A stretch of 64,000 nucleotides of DNA from Gorsachius magnificus (taxonomy: Eukaryota; Chordata; Aves; Pelecaniformes; Ardeidae): assembly GCA_034008185.1 (NCBI GenBank), contig CM067086.1, positions 16,715,507-16,779,506 of the forward strand, in the 5' to 3' direction. Positions 12,045 to 24,900 of the stretch are shown here, in pieces. Both the position numbers and the translations under genes were made by a program. The number at the start of each line of letters is the position of its first letter. The first letter of the stretch is position 1. The notes under the pieces are model-generated. The model was not told the DNA's origin. It saw only the letters and a program-made list of their open reading frames with translations, and made no database searches.

Positions 12045-14081
12045 TGGAAGGAATTCAAGGCCTGTGTGCAGTTGCAGGGTTATGATGTCATTGGGATCAC
12101 AGAGAGGTAGTGGAATAGCTTACATAGCTGGAGTGCTGCAATGGATGGATGCAGGCGCTTTAGGAAGCACAGAGGAGGAGCGTTGAGGAGGGTAGAGAAT
12201 AGGAGGAACGCATGAATTTTTGCCCAAGCACCAATGATTAGCCAGCTGAGACCTAATGAGTTAAGATAAAGGGACACCATGGTGGGCAATATTGTGATCT
12301 GCTACAGACGACCTGATCAGGAAGAAGTGTGTGACATTCTTCAGGCAGTTGGAAGAAGCCTTATGCTTGCAGGTCCTGGGAGACTTGAACCAACCTGAAA
12401 TCTGCTGGAAGGGCAGCACAGCAGGGCGCAAGCAAAGGAGTTTCTGGAGAGCATTGGGAACTTCCTGAACTTCCTGACACAGCTGGTAGAGGAGCTGACA
12501 ATGCTCTTTGCTGGACCTGATACATACAAACAAGGGAGAACTGGTTGGGGACATGAAGGTTGAGGGTAGCTTTGCCTGCAATGACCATGGGATGGTGGAG
12601 TTCAGGATCCTGAGAGGAAAAAACAAATAGCAGGATCATAATCCTGAAGTTCAGGAGAGCAGATTTCCTGTTCAGGAGCTTGCTTGGAAAAATCCCATGG
12701 AATATGGTCCAGGAGAGTTGGTCATTTGCAAGGATTGATTCCTGCAAGCTCAAGGATGGTCCATCCCAATGAGCAGAAAGTCAAGCAGGAGTGGCAGAAA
12801 GCCTGCATAGATTAACAAGGAACCCCTGACTAAAATTAAATATAAAAAGGAAGCATACAAGAGGGAGAAGCAGGAACAGGTGACCCTAGTGGAATATAGA
12901 AACACTGTGCAAGTGTGCAGGGGTGGGATTAGGAAAGCCAAAGCCTATCTGGAGTTGAAGATAGCAAGGGATGTGAAGTGCAACAAGAAGAGCTTCTGTA
13001 GGTATATCGTCAGCAAAAGGGAAATTAGGACAAATGTGGGCCCCTTGTGACACGGGACAGGGGCTTGGTGACAGTGGACACAGAAGAGGCCAAGGTATGC
13101 AACGCCTTCTTCACTATTTCTTTTTTTTCTGGCAATCTGCTGATTGACCTCAGCAATCACAGGTCGCAGAGTCCAGTGGGAAAGTCTGGAGCAAGGAAGA
13201 CAACCTTGGTGAAGGAGGATCAGTTTAGGGAGTATCTTAAACACACTGGACATAACATGAGTCTATGGGATCTGATAGGGTGCACCTGTGAATGCTGTGG
13301 GAGGTGGCAGATGTCATTGGAAGGGCACGCTCAATTATCTTTGAGAGGTCATGGCTATCAGGGGCGGTTCCTGAGGACTAGAAGAAAGCAAATGTCAAGC
13401 CTATCTTCAAGAACATGGATCTGGAGAACTACAGGCCAGTCAGCCTCACTTCAGTCACCTGGAAAGGTGATGGATGCAGCAAAGGTGGCCAGCAGCCTCC
13501 TGGGCTGCATGAGAAAGAGTTGGCCAGCTCGTTGAGGAAGGTGATCCTTCCCCTGTACTCAGCACTGGTTGAGACCACATCTGGAGTGCTATGCCCAGTC
13601 CTGGGCACCCCAGTAAAAGGACATACCAGAGCAAGCTCAGTGAAGGGCCACAAAGATGATTAAGGGATTAGAGCATCTGTCAGACAAACAGAAGCTGAGA
13701 GAGCTGGGACTGTCCAGTGTGGAGGAGAGAAAGCTCATGGGAGATCTTACCCCTGTCTAAATACCTGATGGGTGGAGAGAGAAAGACAGAACAGACCCTT
13801 TTCAGTAGTGCCCAATGACAGGAGAAGAGGCAATGGGCACAACTTAAAATACAGGACATTCCATTTAAACATGAGACAACAATTTTCAAGTGAGAGTGAT
13901 CAAACCCTGGAACAGGTTGCCCAGCGATGTTGGGGAGTCTCCATCCTTGGAGATACTCAAAATCTGACTGGACACAGCCCTGGGCAACCTGCAGTAGTTG
14001 GCCCTGTTTTGAACAAGGGAGTTGGATTAGATGATTTCCAGAGGTCCCTTCCAATCTCAACAATTAATGTTGTGATTAATG
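12045..14081 (+). mobile_element. CR1 LINE relic, 5'-truncated and internally deleted
   Basis: The + strand reads, with frameshifts and stops, through the CR1 ORF2 order. First come endonuclease blocks (YDVIGITE at about 12080, then WSAAMDG at about 12130). A CYR-like YRPPDQEE equivalent follows near 12300, then the linker with FLESIG and LTQLVEE near 12440-12490. The start of the RT domain (NYRPVSLTS) is at 13427-13453. Sequence then jumps at about 13472-13482 straight to the C-terminal block (ILPLYSALV at about 13545) and the 3' region (GNGH, RLP, ESPSLE-like blocks). The element ends near 14081 in two degenerate copies of an 8-base repeat, as CR1 elements do. The central RT with its catalytic YxDD motif is absent. 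All frames are broken, so it is inactive. The short open frames inside it and antisense to it are not genes. Confidence 0.88.
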
Positions 14082-17000
14082 GTGAAAAGGAGAAGGAAGA
14101 CTTTTTTTTTAACTGTTACCATAGTTGTATCACTTCAAGAAATATATTGTTATCCTTTGAAAAGTACACGATATTAAAAAGTTTATTATGTATTATAAAA
14201 TTTAAATGACAAAAAACCCAATAAGGCCCATTCTGGCATGTAAGTATTCTAATATATTAATTCTCCTTCTGATGTTAATAATCAATTTAAATTTCTTCAG
14301 AGCAAATTGTGAAAAATACTAAACTGTCTCGTGTCAAATTTATACTTAAAACATTATTTGTAGCCTTACTTTGAGTGAATCAGTTTATACAAAATACCTG
14401 TGACTGTTGTTTCTAGATAATGCCAAATAATAACAAAACTGCAACAGTAATTTATGATATGAATTAGTGTGGAGTCTCACATATTTAGACTTTCATAAAG
14501 TACTTCACATTCACCTATTGTTAAGGCAGTGCAAAGGACATTATGCAATCAAGTTGAATTTTTAATTTTACACTGTAAAGTCATGAATATAAAATCAGAA
14601 TGAAAAGAAAGAAAAAAATGCTTTTAAGAGCAATGTATGAAATCTTCTCTGTGTCAATTGTATAATTTTGTTATAGTAGTGGCTAAAAAGAACTTAAATT
14701 GGGTTTGCTGTGTACTGCATATTTAAATACAAGTGGAAGCCCATTTTAATACTTGAAAGTTAATCATTTAAGCTGACAAAACACAAAAGCTAGTACGAGC
14801 GTATGAGTGTATTAATCAGTTTACTACATACAGCGGGTGCACAAGCTGATCTGATGCATTTCACTTCTACTATCACTGGGCTCCACAGTGTCTGTGATGG
14901 GTCTGTTCTGTAACTCTGTGTAAATCAAGTGCTAAGCATTTATGAATAAGTAATATACAACATGGGTTATCATTATATTAGTTAATGAATGTTGGTTAAG
15001 AGTACTTGACTTTCTGCAATCTAATATTTGTCCAGGGCATCCAAAGTAAAAACTGTTACTTTTTAATGCTGTATTTATTTAACAGTTTATTTTACTATTT
15101 ATTCTAATACATAAATAAAACAAAGATGTCTAATGCAGCGCTCTCAAGACAATAGAAACTCCTAGCAAGACCACTGCCATGGCTTACTAGAATGTTCTCT
15201 TAATGCTGATTATAGGTTATTTCCATATTCTAAAGTATGCAAAGCTTTTGGTTTACTGCAGGTTATTTTTTTTTTAAATCAGAAAATAATTTTAATGGGT
15301 CATACACTATTCTGTGTGTTTATTTGATGTTAATTTTAATATATGCACTTAGGAGAAATTTGGACTCCATAAAATATGTGGAGTGTCAAACTGCATTTCT
15401 GTTAAGTAGGAGAACGTGGGCTTCACAGAAGAAGTCTGCACGTTATCTTCAGGATGTAGAACTCTGTGCCCGGCTTTTTCTATTAGGACCTCTGCGATGG
15501 ATTGGTATGAAACTAGTGGATTAATGGATTAGTTGTTAATCTCTCCAGCTGACCTTGCCATGTGGAGATGTTTTATGAGAGTCAGAAGTTTGACAATTGT
15601 GTAAGCTACCAGAAGCTCATTAGTGTTTAGATGAAGGGACAACATTTTACTGTAATGTAAGTGATAAATTTTGGGTTAGCTTACGGAGGTTTCTTGGGAC
15701 ACTGATTTAGTTGAAGAGCCATATACTATCATGTTAGTATTTTCTCCAATAGTTTTTCTGAAATAGCATGTGGCCACCAGTAAGTTGTGTTAATGTAATT
15801 ATCTGAGTGTACATTTATGACTTTGTATTTGGTTTAGCATCTATTTGCTTTGTAGTGGCATAAAATGGCCTATGAAGATAGACATTGATAGTATTTATAT
15901 TAGCAGAGCATGAAAGAATCTGTGGCTTGATTCTGCTGTAACATATTGTTGACAAGATTTCTGTTGGCTTGAAGAGTGACAAATGGCACTTTAACAGGGG
16001 TTTCTATGCTAACCCAAACAGAGTTTTCCTTCAGGATTGCGTGTCTGCACACAGGGTGAAGAGCTAAATAAATCTTAGTTGTGTATTTGGTTCAGGAATG
16101 GGAATATAGCAGTAAAAGTTGAAGTCTAGTATTTTGTTTCAGATGCCTCAGCTAGAATAATTGAACTGAGGACTTACTGGAATTCTGGTTTAGAGATTTT
16201 AGAAAATACTAATAAATATCTAAAGCCATTATTCTTTTTTTCTTCCAACCAAAGATGGTGTTATTTTTCCTCCTCCAAATTTTCTGTGGAAAGGTTTATC
16301 TTGTCTTCAGAATCAGAACAACATTTCATTTGGAGATAGCCAGCTTTAGGTGGACTTCAACCCCCAAAATAGCAGCTTTAAAATGAGGCCCTTGCTGTGG
16401 CTTATCTGTAGCACTATAAATGCAATTACGTCCTAACTAAATGACAAATAAGGTTAAGGCAAGATAGCCCATGAGTGTACATACTGGCTCTGATTCAATC
16501 AACATAATAGTTTTGCTGAGCAAAGAAGAGACATATTGTTTGGATTTTTTCCAACAGGATATCAACTACACAATAAAATGGTCTGGCCTCGTAGCATAAT
16601 TTATGATTGTATGCTACAGAAAGCTGTAATTTCATGCTGTTGTGGCAAATAATTAATCTACACCATTCTTTCTGAGATGTTAGAAAGATAAAATCTTAAC
16701 ACTTTGTTGTAGCTTAAACAGCATTCTGTAGTCTCTTATTAAATTCTCTCCTGGATTTCTCTGCTCATGAAATTTCACAGTAGATCAAGTTGCAGAATCT
16801 CGAATTACTCACTAAAACAATCCAAGATCTTTCATCTTGGTGTCTATGCTGCTAAAAAAATATGGGACTCAACCTCAGCTTATTTTCATCCACTTGTTCT
16901 TGCAAAACTTCTGGTTGTAAGAATTCAGAGACCACTTCAAAATCCTGGCTGCTGCATCCTTCTAGAATTCACAACCTTTTCTCCTCTCCATCTGTCAGTC

Positions 17001-20000
17001 ATAAATAGAGTGCCATGTTCAACCTCACTGGGAAGGATTCCATCTCCTATGAGCTTTTACTGGATTTGAAAGTTACTGTGTAGGTGCCCTGTAAAGTAGC
17101 ATGACTTTCCAGTAATTGACATTCACATAGATGTTTCAGGGTTAAAAGTCTACAAGTAGTAAAGTGGGTCAGAACAAGTCATAGAAGAGCGTATGATGAG
17201 TAAGAGGTCACTATCACTGTAGGCAGCCTTGCATTCTTAGGAGGTGGTCCGGTTAATGTAACATAATGCAACTTGACTGTTGGAAGTTTTGTTACTGCTT
17301 CTGGTGTAGAGCCAAGGCTTCACCTGAACCCAATAATTGCATCAGATTCTAATAATGTCCTTGCCAGTGTAAAGCTTAATCGTAAAATTAATTTCTTAAT
17401 TTATCATTTTGAAAACCAGATTGTAGGACAGTCAGTAGGCCTGATACAATTTTCACTGGAAGATTTTTGCGAGTAAGTATGGAAGCTTCACACTTTATTG
17501 CTGTGGTCAAAAGGTGAGTGTTCCAGACTGCTGTCCCCCGGGCAATGTCATGAGCTGTGTTTAGACTCAGTAACAAAAAGGAAATCTGAGCACCCTGATC
17601 TAGTAAAGCATATAAACACTTGATTAACTTGAAATGTGTTAAGGAGATCATTGATAAAGCAGGGCTAAAATGGTCACGCTTTCCTGGATTTGAGGCCTAG
17701 GACCTAAAGCCTATTCAGTTAGCATAGCCCCCATTTCTTATATAAAGTTATGTCCATGTTTTTACATGTGTAACTCATTTTATAATGGCCAGTTAGACAA
17801 TTCTCTAAAACTGCAGTTAAGTGAGGTAAATTTTTGCAAATGTGAAGACTTTTTCTTCATATATGGATTTAAATGTTTGCTTGGTCTCACTAAGTGACTC
17901 AAGCAGGGATTGCAAATTTTTATTTCACAGGCAAATTTGAATTTATAGAAGATTGGCCGGGTGGGTGATTTGAAAAGTCAGAAGCTCTTGATATCAAAAT
18001 CTATTGAAATATGCTGTGGCCAGATGCAAGGGTGGATTGAATTATGTTAATGATAATGATATTGTTACAAAGGACTCAGGCTTTGGTTTCTTTTACTGCA
18101 GTCACAACTGAAATTATTTCAGTATCATTAGCGCTAAACAGTGATAAGTGGTTGACCCAGCTAGATAGATATCATAAGAGGTGCTTTTGTTTATAGGTTC
18201 TGTGGAAGATTAGTCTTTGACTTTCACTGGTAATTTATTTAAACAATGCAAGGTTGTGTGTTTTGGGATTAAGGCAACAAGTTGTTTTAGTAAGTAATCC
18301 AGCAATGCCAAAATGTTAATAGATGCTAGAGCGTTTTCTCTGTAACTTGAGTCTGACTACAACCAAAAAACCCTACAACTTTTATTTTACAATGCCACCA
18401 TATACGGTTTTACAGGTATGAAATCCATAATGTATAGGTCCTTTTTGTTAAGGTGTTGGTCAAGGGAAGGAGAGAGCTCTTCAATTTCCCCTTTACATTA
18501 ATGCATGTGCATCCGTCTTTAAATAACGGTTATGGAAAGCTATGTAGAATATTTGTCAGTACCGAGGAGGAAAGTGAGATGACTGATTTGCCTGAGTTCA
18601 AAAAGCCCTTCAGAGATACCAATATAAATCCACACTTCAGCCTTCGCTAACAAAATTGTGATCAAGTTATAGAGGATGAGTCCCAGGAATTCCTATGTTG
18701 TTCATGTTAAGTGAGTGTGCTAGCTTAAACGGCTAATGCCAATGGTTTTACTTCCACTGTTCAGAGGTGATTTCTCTCTGTTTTGCTAGGACATCTGTTC
18801 CAGTTGAGCATAGCTCACAGCGTGTTGAGTTAGGCAACGAAAAATATATAAAAGGACATGTGAAGTTTACAAAAACAATTTCCATACCAGATGTAACTCT
18901 CAGGGTTGCAGGAAACAAAGATTAAAGGTAGGTGGCAACTGAGGCTGCAGCTGTGAATGGGCAGAATATGGCACCTATGTTGCATTATTTCACATGATGT
19001 AGAAATAGATGCAATGTAGAACTGGAAGAAGTGAGATATTGTGCTCATCCAGCACTTTTTTCTGTGCTACCCTATGCACAGTTTGTCAGAGGTGTATCAA
19101 AATTATCCGAAGCCAAGAGTGAGAGACAACAGCTTGAATTACCCTCATTTGTAGAATCTAGAGAGTGTGATATTTATTAAGCTAAGTGCCAAAGCTGCTG
19201 CAAAGATACAGGGTTGAACATTAAAACTTTTGGCTAGCACTTATTTGTAATGTTCCAGGCTATTGCAGCTGACATAAACTGTATGAAACTTCCTTGTTTC
19301 CTTGTGTCTACTTCAACCTTAAATGGCTTTCCAGAACTTAGTATTGTTTCATGTCCAAATTCTTGTACTCCTCAGGAAGGAAAATGGGAGGGTAAATGTT
19401 TAACTGTACCAAGATTCTTGGTGTAGGGGAAGTGGGTAATATCACCCCAATGAATTTTGCAAGGAAAGTATTCTCATACCAGTTTAATCTTCTAGTCATA
19501 CAAAAAATTACAGGCACTATAATGCTGGTGGTTTTTTTTTTCTTTTTTTCCTTTTTTTTTTTTTCTTCTTGTTTTTAGGCTGAAGTTGTTGTTGAACTAT
19601 TTCTAAAGTCCATGCTTCAATGCTGATCATGGAACTATTTTCACTTCCATATTGGTTAAATTGAACAGCTTTGAAAATTGGTAAGATTTTATGTAATCTC
19701 CTGAATGTAGTGGATGTGCTGGTCATGTTTCATAAGCTTCCAACACGAACAAATGTTTGGAAAAAAACTCCCTACTTTTTTGTTATTTCAGGTGGTCTGG
19801 GTGTGTTGCTCATACATAAAATTGTTAGGGTTCTTCTAAGACTGCTTCAGAGGTATAATATTTCAGGAGTAAGGCAACTAAGCTTCAACATTATGCCTTT
19901 TAAAACTGTTGAAAAGTGGCATTGCACCTTCCAACTTAGCCTTAAGCCTTTGATACTTTTAAAGCATAATCTTCTTGTAAAGCAGTTCAAATGTTTGGTA

Positions 20001-20165
20001 GAGTCACTTAAAGTATTAATCTACTTCATGCCTAGTTCAGTGTTTTGAATGGTGATTTATCACTATTTTTCTGTCCTTGCCAATAAATTTCCAGAATTTT
20101 ACCTCCCTTAGACATTGCTGTTGAAACTGTTGGGTTTTTTATAGAATAACTTGTAAGTAATAATG
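14082..20165 (+). other. intergenic, no gene recognised
   Basis: This is AT-rich sequence downstream of the CR1. I see no coding exon with homology, no RNA gene and no recognisable transposon. It contains the pyrimidine tract near 19530-19571 and a splice-flanked but stop-filled segment at 19579-19680 (see findings). Short open frames such as 15237-15524 and 16767-17069 look random. Confidence 0.6.
19530..19571 (+). repeat. T-rich polypyrimidine tract
   Basis: This is about 40 bases of T interrupted by a few C. It runs into CTTCTTGTTTTTAG at 19565-19578, so it could act as the polypyrimidine tract of a splice acceptor. No transcript is known from the sequence alone. Confidence 0.7.
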
Positions 20166-20255
20166 ATTCCAGACCACTGGCCTAGAAAATAAGATACGTG
20201 AGTTTCAGTCTCTGATCCATGAACTTTTACTTATATATGCAAAGTAAATTACTTC
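20166..20255 (+). mobile_element. MIR-like SINE fragment (tRNA-derived)
   Basis: The order of short blocks follows the MIR consensus as I remember it: a CCACTGGCCTAGAAAAT start, a GAGTTTCAGTC box-B-like segment, then a CTTATATATGCAAAGTAAATTACTT segment in the place of the 'tgtgacc...caagtcactta' core. It is strongly diverged, as expected for an ancient amniote family. A RepeatMasker run would settle it. Confidence 0.45.
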
Positions 20256-21332
20256 CAGCAAAAGGGATTAAACATCTCCAGGTAATATAGTCTCATTTCG
20301 CCACTGGGTCACTCACCTGAATACCCACAGGAGAAATGAATGGAAATCACTGGTAAGTGTTGACTATTAGGAAGTAAAGTGGTTTGATTTTTTTTCCCCA
20401 GAAGTTTTGTGAAAAATCTCTTTTAACCATATTATATTTTATTTATAGTAATAAATAAAAATTGTTTTTTGTCAGAAGCTTAACATTGAGTGAACAATAT
20501 TTTAGGCTGTTGATCTTGCTAAGGACAGTTTTAGCTTGGGTTTGGATGCAGTTTGAATGATATTTTGGGGAAAGGATTGAGGTGGGAAAATGTAGTTCCT
20601 CTACTGATGCTAAAACCCTAATTATTTTTACAACTGTGTCCTTTAGCATCTAAGTTACAGTTAAGGTTTTGCTGCACACAGCTGGTTGGCATGATATGAG
20701 TGCATGGGTGGTGACTGGTATTTGTGCACTGCAACTTGTGTTTCCCTGTGTGGTCAGCAGAGAGGCTAGCTAGGAATAGAAATAGGATTAATTAGCATTT
20801 TGACTTTATTTGTAATGCAAGTATTGCAATAGTGTGCTACTGTTTCCTTTTGATTTTGCACCTCAATCGTAAATTTAAGTCCTATATAAAAAGAGTTTGC
20901 AATCTAGACTTTGTAGATCAAATCACTGGTAAACAAAAGACACACCTCATAAGTTAATGGTACGAGCTACAAAGCGTATCCAGGGGTTGGTTTGTTTTTT
21001 TCTTCCTTGTAATACTATGAAGTACTTTCATTCTGTTTTATCTTGGGACTTTTTCAAGAGTAGAAACATGTATGAAATTATATTTTTATTTGCATAAAGA
21101 TTTCAAATGTACTTCTCTTGGAGTCTTAATATATATAATATGTGTATTTTTATATGTATGAAAAACATAGTTGGCTAAGTTTTAGTGTTGCTTCACTTTT
21201 TTAACACAAAAGGGAAGTAAAATGAATAATCATGAGCTTCTGAATCATGATCTCAAAAAATAATTCTTGTCTAGCTGTATATAGTTTGTAGAATTACACA
21301 GCATACTCTTTAATTAGCATTGAGACAATATA

Positions 21333-21468
21333 TAGTGGGTAAAGAATGCTGTCTTGCGATGAAATCAAAGAACTTGATTTAAAAATCCCGAGTTATATAT
21401 CTGACTGACTTTTTTGTTAGATCTAGGACAAGCTAAGTAACTTCTCTCTGCCAAAGTTAGAGCATGTC
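21333..21468 (+). mobile_element. MIR-like SINE fragment (tRNA-derived)
   Basis: It aligns by eye over about 135 bases with the MIR family. It has TATAGTGGGTAAAGAATGCTG, then an AAAAATCCCGAGT segment in the box-B position, then CTGACTGACTT, then GATCTAGGACAAGCTAAGTAA and a CTCTCTGCCAAAGTT segment. The order and spacing of all five blocks match the tRNA-like head and the conserved core. It is the clearest of the three MIR-like pieces in the window. Confidence 0.6.
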
Positions 21469-21936
21469 TGAAAGCTACTGGCTTTCATAAATTAGCACTT
21501 TTGATTGCCAGATAAAAACACATATATGAAACAGGGTGTAGGAGGCTCAGTTACACTGAATAGCCGAGTGATAAGGGAGACTTTCAGTTGTCTGGCTTTT
21601 TTGTAATGGCTAGCACATACAGTATTACCTTAACTGCAACGATGATCCATTGCTATAAGAGGCACTGTCTCAAACAGATACAGCTAAGTATTATCTAGAA
21701 ACCAGATCACTACATTTTTTCCACAACTTTGTTTTAATTTTGTTTCTGTCTTTGCTGCCACATTGTTTTTCTTGATTATGAGGTAAAGGTGTGCTCTGCT
21801 AGGCAACTAAATGCACTTTGGCAATATGAACTTTTAAAAAAGCTTAAAAATACAATAAAAGCTTACTGGTAGAGCATAAACCAAGCTCAAAGAATGTTGA
21901 ACTAGTGTTATAAGCCAGAAGTGCTTGCCCTTTCAA

Positions 21937-21967
<31 letters not shown>

Positions 21968-24900
21968 GAAAAAGAAGAAAAAAACAAATTTGGCAGTAAA
22001 GGAAATTATAACCAATTGTGATGTTCAATACTGCACAAAGAAGTACTATGTACAGAGCAGTTATTACTTAGTAAAAGTTTTCCTCTGTCTTACCAGTTAT
22101 AAAACGTAACTTTTCTACACTTTAAGTTCACCCGAAATCCTTTTGGTAGTTTTGTAGGGGAAGAAAAAAAAAAACCCCACAAGGCAAAAAAGAAAGAACT
22201 GCTCAACAATCCCATATGAAACCTTGACTCGCTGCAGCCTGAGGCATAGTTTAGAATCCAGCTTTTTGGAAAGACAAGTTCTTCCTGTTGCTGGAGAAGG
22301 GAGGGGAGGGATGAAAGTCTGTGTCATGGGTTTCAAATGCAACTCGATTTGCAGCACCGAGAATTGGTCGCAGTGCTGCGTACTTTAAAGAGTGGTTTTA
22401 AGAGCTTTTTTTTTTTCTTAGGTGATCAACTTTTGATATGCCTCACAGTGAGTGAATTTTGAGAAATTGCTCATCAGTTTAAATCAGATATACCTTTCCT
22501 AAAATTTATCTGAAATAATTGGAGCCAAAGGAAAAGCCACTTGGGTTGAGTTTCATCTCACCTAACGTTAGACACCTACCTTGTAAACTACTCCCACTAT
22601 GTTCTTTTATATCAATGAATACGTACTGGCAAGCTCAGGGTGCAGCATTGGTCTTTGAGAAAGGCAAATTAAACTCCAGAGGTATGTGTTTCTTTCCCTT
22701 CTATGTAACTACTATCTTGGAGGGTATCTACCCTGCATGTCTCTGCTGCTTAGTCAGGTTTATTCTGTCTGTGCCACTTCAGTTCACAGCTTTTGTAGCA
22801 TTAGCTGTCTTGAGATAAAGTGTTTCTATTGTCACTGTCACAACTTTATTCCGAGTCTTGTATTTGGTATTTTTTCATTAAAATCCTGGATTGAATGATA
22901 ATCTCACTTCCATTGAAAAAAAACCCCAACACCTCAAAATACTATGAAAACAGAGGAAGCTTAGTGTTGTGGCTTATAAGCTAATGCCCCAATAATTTAC
23001 TGAAAATCAACTCATGCTTTTTGGTGAGCAACACTAGTGGTCAATCCAAACTAAATTTCTCTTTGCTTGGGTTCCAGTTCCTCCCAGACATAAGTCACAC
23101 CTGCCTGTCAGATTTTAGCTGTTACTGTGTCTCATAGCTAACTTAATTTGCACTGTCAGATGGAGTAAACCGAGAAGCAGGTCTTGGAATTATAAAGACA
23201 TAATTTGCCTTTTTGTTTGTGTAGGTTTCTGGTAGGACAGAAAAGTTGCTAGCAGCCTGTATATGCTCAGTCTGCACGGAGTTTGCAGCATAACTTTGAG
23301 CAGGACCCAAACGTATCAGAAATAAATGAAGAGTATGGGTTGTGCATCTGGTGCCCAGCAGCATTATGTGTTGCAAGAAAAGCAACATAACAAAGAGAAG
23401 CAAAAAATAATACTCCTGTTTATGCTGTGAATTTCAATTCCCTGCAAATTGTCTGTAAGATGAATCTGGAAGGTGATTTTTGTAAAGAAACCTACTTGAG
23501 ACATCTGAAGCTTGGGTGGTTGGAACAATGATGAGGTAGTTAGCTGATGATATGCTTAAATTCTCAGCATACAGTTTAGTAATGATACTGCAGTATTGAA
23601 AATTGTGATATGTGAAAAAAATAGGGTTTTTTATGAAACCTAATTAACCTACTTTAAAAAAAAAAAATCTTTGACAGCAGCAGTAAAATATTCAGTATAT
23701 AACACTTATTTTTATGTTTACTATCACTAGGACAGTTACTCACCAATCCTTCTAGATCACCTAACTATCCATTTCCTAGTGCTTTCCAGCAGCTGTGTGA
23801 ACACCTTTAAAAATCCAGGCATGCTGCAACTAGTGAAATGATTAGAAATTTCTGAGAAACCGTGGTTTAGGAGCCTCTGGCTGGATCGTGATACAAGAGA
23901 TTTGTCAAAAGTAATTTGATATGTAACCATAACTAATGATGGAATCCTAATTAATGTGAAGAAGAAACTCTCATAGATAACTGAAGTCAGTCTGAACTCA
24001 AGATTTATGGGATTCCCTATTGGTTCAATCTAAGATTTTCTCACAACATCACAAAAAGCAAAGTTCACATACCAAAAAATCTGAAAATACCAGGTCAAAC
24101 GTCAGCAATTAAACCTAAGCAATTAAAACCTAAGCAGTTTAGTAGGTCAAGGCTGTCTGACCCAGCAATAAGGCCAGCCAGTGGGTAATACAAGGTCTGT
24201 CTCCATCTCAGCATACCACTGCATAAAATGTAGGAGTAAAGACTGAGGGGTCTCTTTTCAAGGGGTTCTGACAAACAGAAATTCCCACTAAGCCTTTCCT
24301 GCCCTACTACCATAGTCAGTCTCAAACGTAACAGGGATTGTAACAGTGTGGTTGGAAAAGACTTTTTTTCTTAAGTTCTTGAGGGGAAAAAAATAAAAAA
24401 ATCCTGTCCTACTGCTCCTTTTTTCAACATTTTTTCTCTGTACAGAAGATTCATAGGGACACAAATAAAGATGAGGTGTATATCCAATACATGCTATTTA
24501 TTGACTATAAAGGTGAATATTAATTTGTTTAGATTAAAAGGAATTGATAAAGAAAATTATGCAAATAAGAGAATCTGACCTAATTTTCAATTTCAAGGAA
24601 TTTGAATGTTTCTCATCGTTACCAGCCCTTGCAATTTATAGTGCATTTGTTACAATAGGTTGATTTTTTTTTTTTTTAAAAATCTCAAATTTTGGTTATG
24701 ATAATTTGATAATTTCAACTTCAATTTGAAAGAGTACATTCTGTTTCTCAAATGTGATTCATGTGTCGGCATTACATCTTTGCTGTGTATACTCCCATAC
24801 ATGGTTTCCTGGCAGAATGTCACGGGTTCTGCTCTCTGAACTAATTTGCTTGCTCTTTATTTTATGAGCCCCAAGAAGCGGTTCTGATGTATTTGAAGTT

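Noticed and set aside
12261..12753. overlapping minus-strand open frames (121-130 codons)
   Set aside because: They are antisense to the CR1 element, whose sense strand gives the recognisable ORF2 blocks.
13047..13535. 162-codon open frame on the plus strand as a possible gene
   Set aside because: It is CR1 ORF2 sequence in shifting frames, ending at a stop inside the relic. It is not an independent gene.
13772..14209. 145-codon open frame on the plus strand
   Set aside because: It covers the CR1 3' end in the wrong frame and runs past the element into unrelated AT-rich DNA.
21935..21985. A-rich tract as the tail of a processed pseudogene or SINE
   Set aside because: No coding-like or SINE-like body lies to its left and no target duplication is seen.
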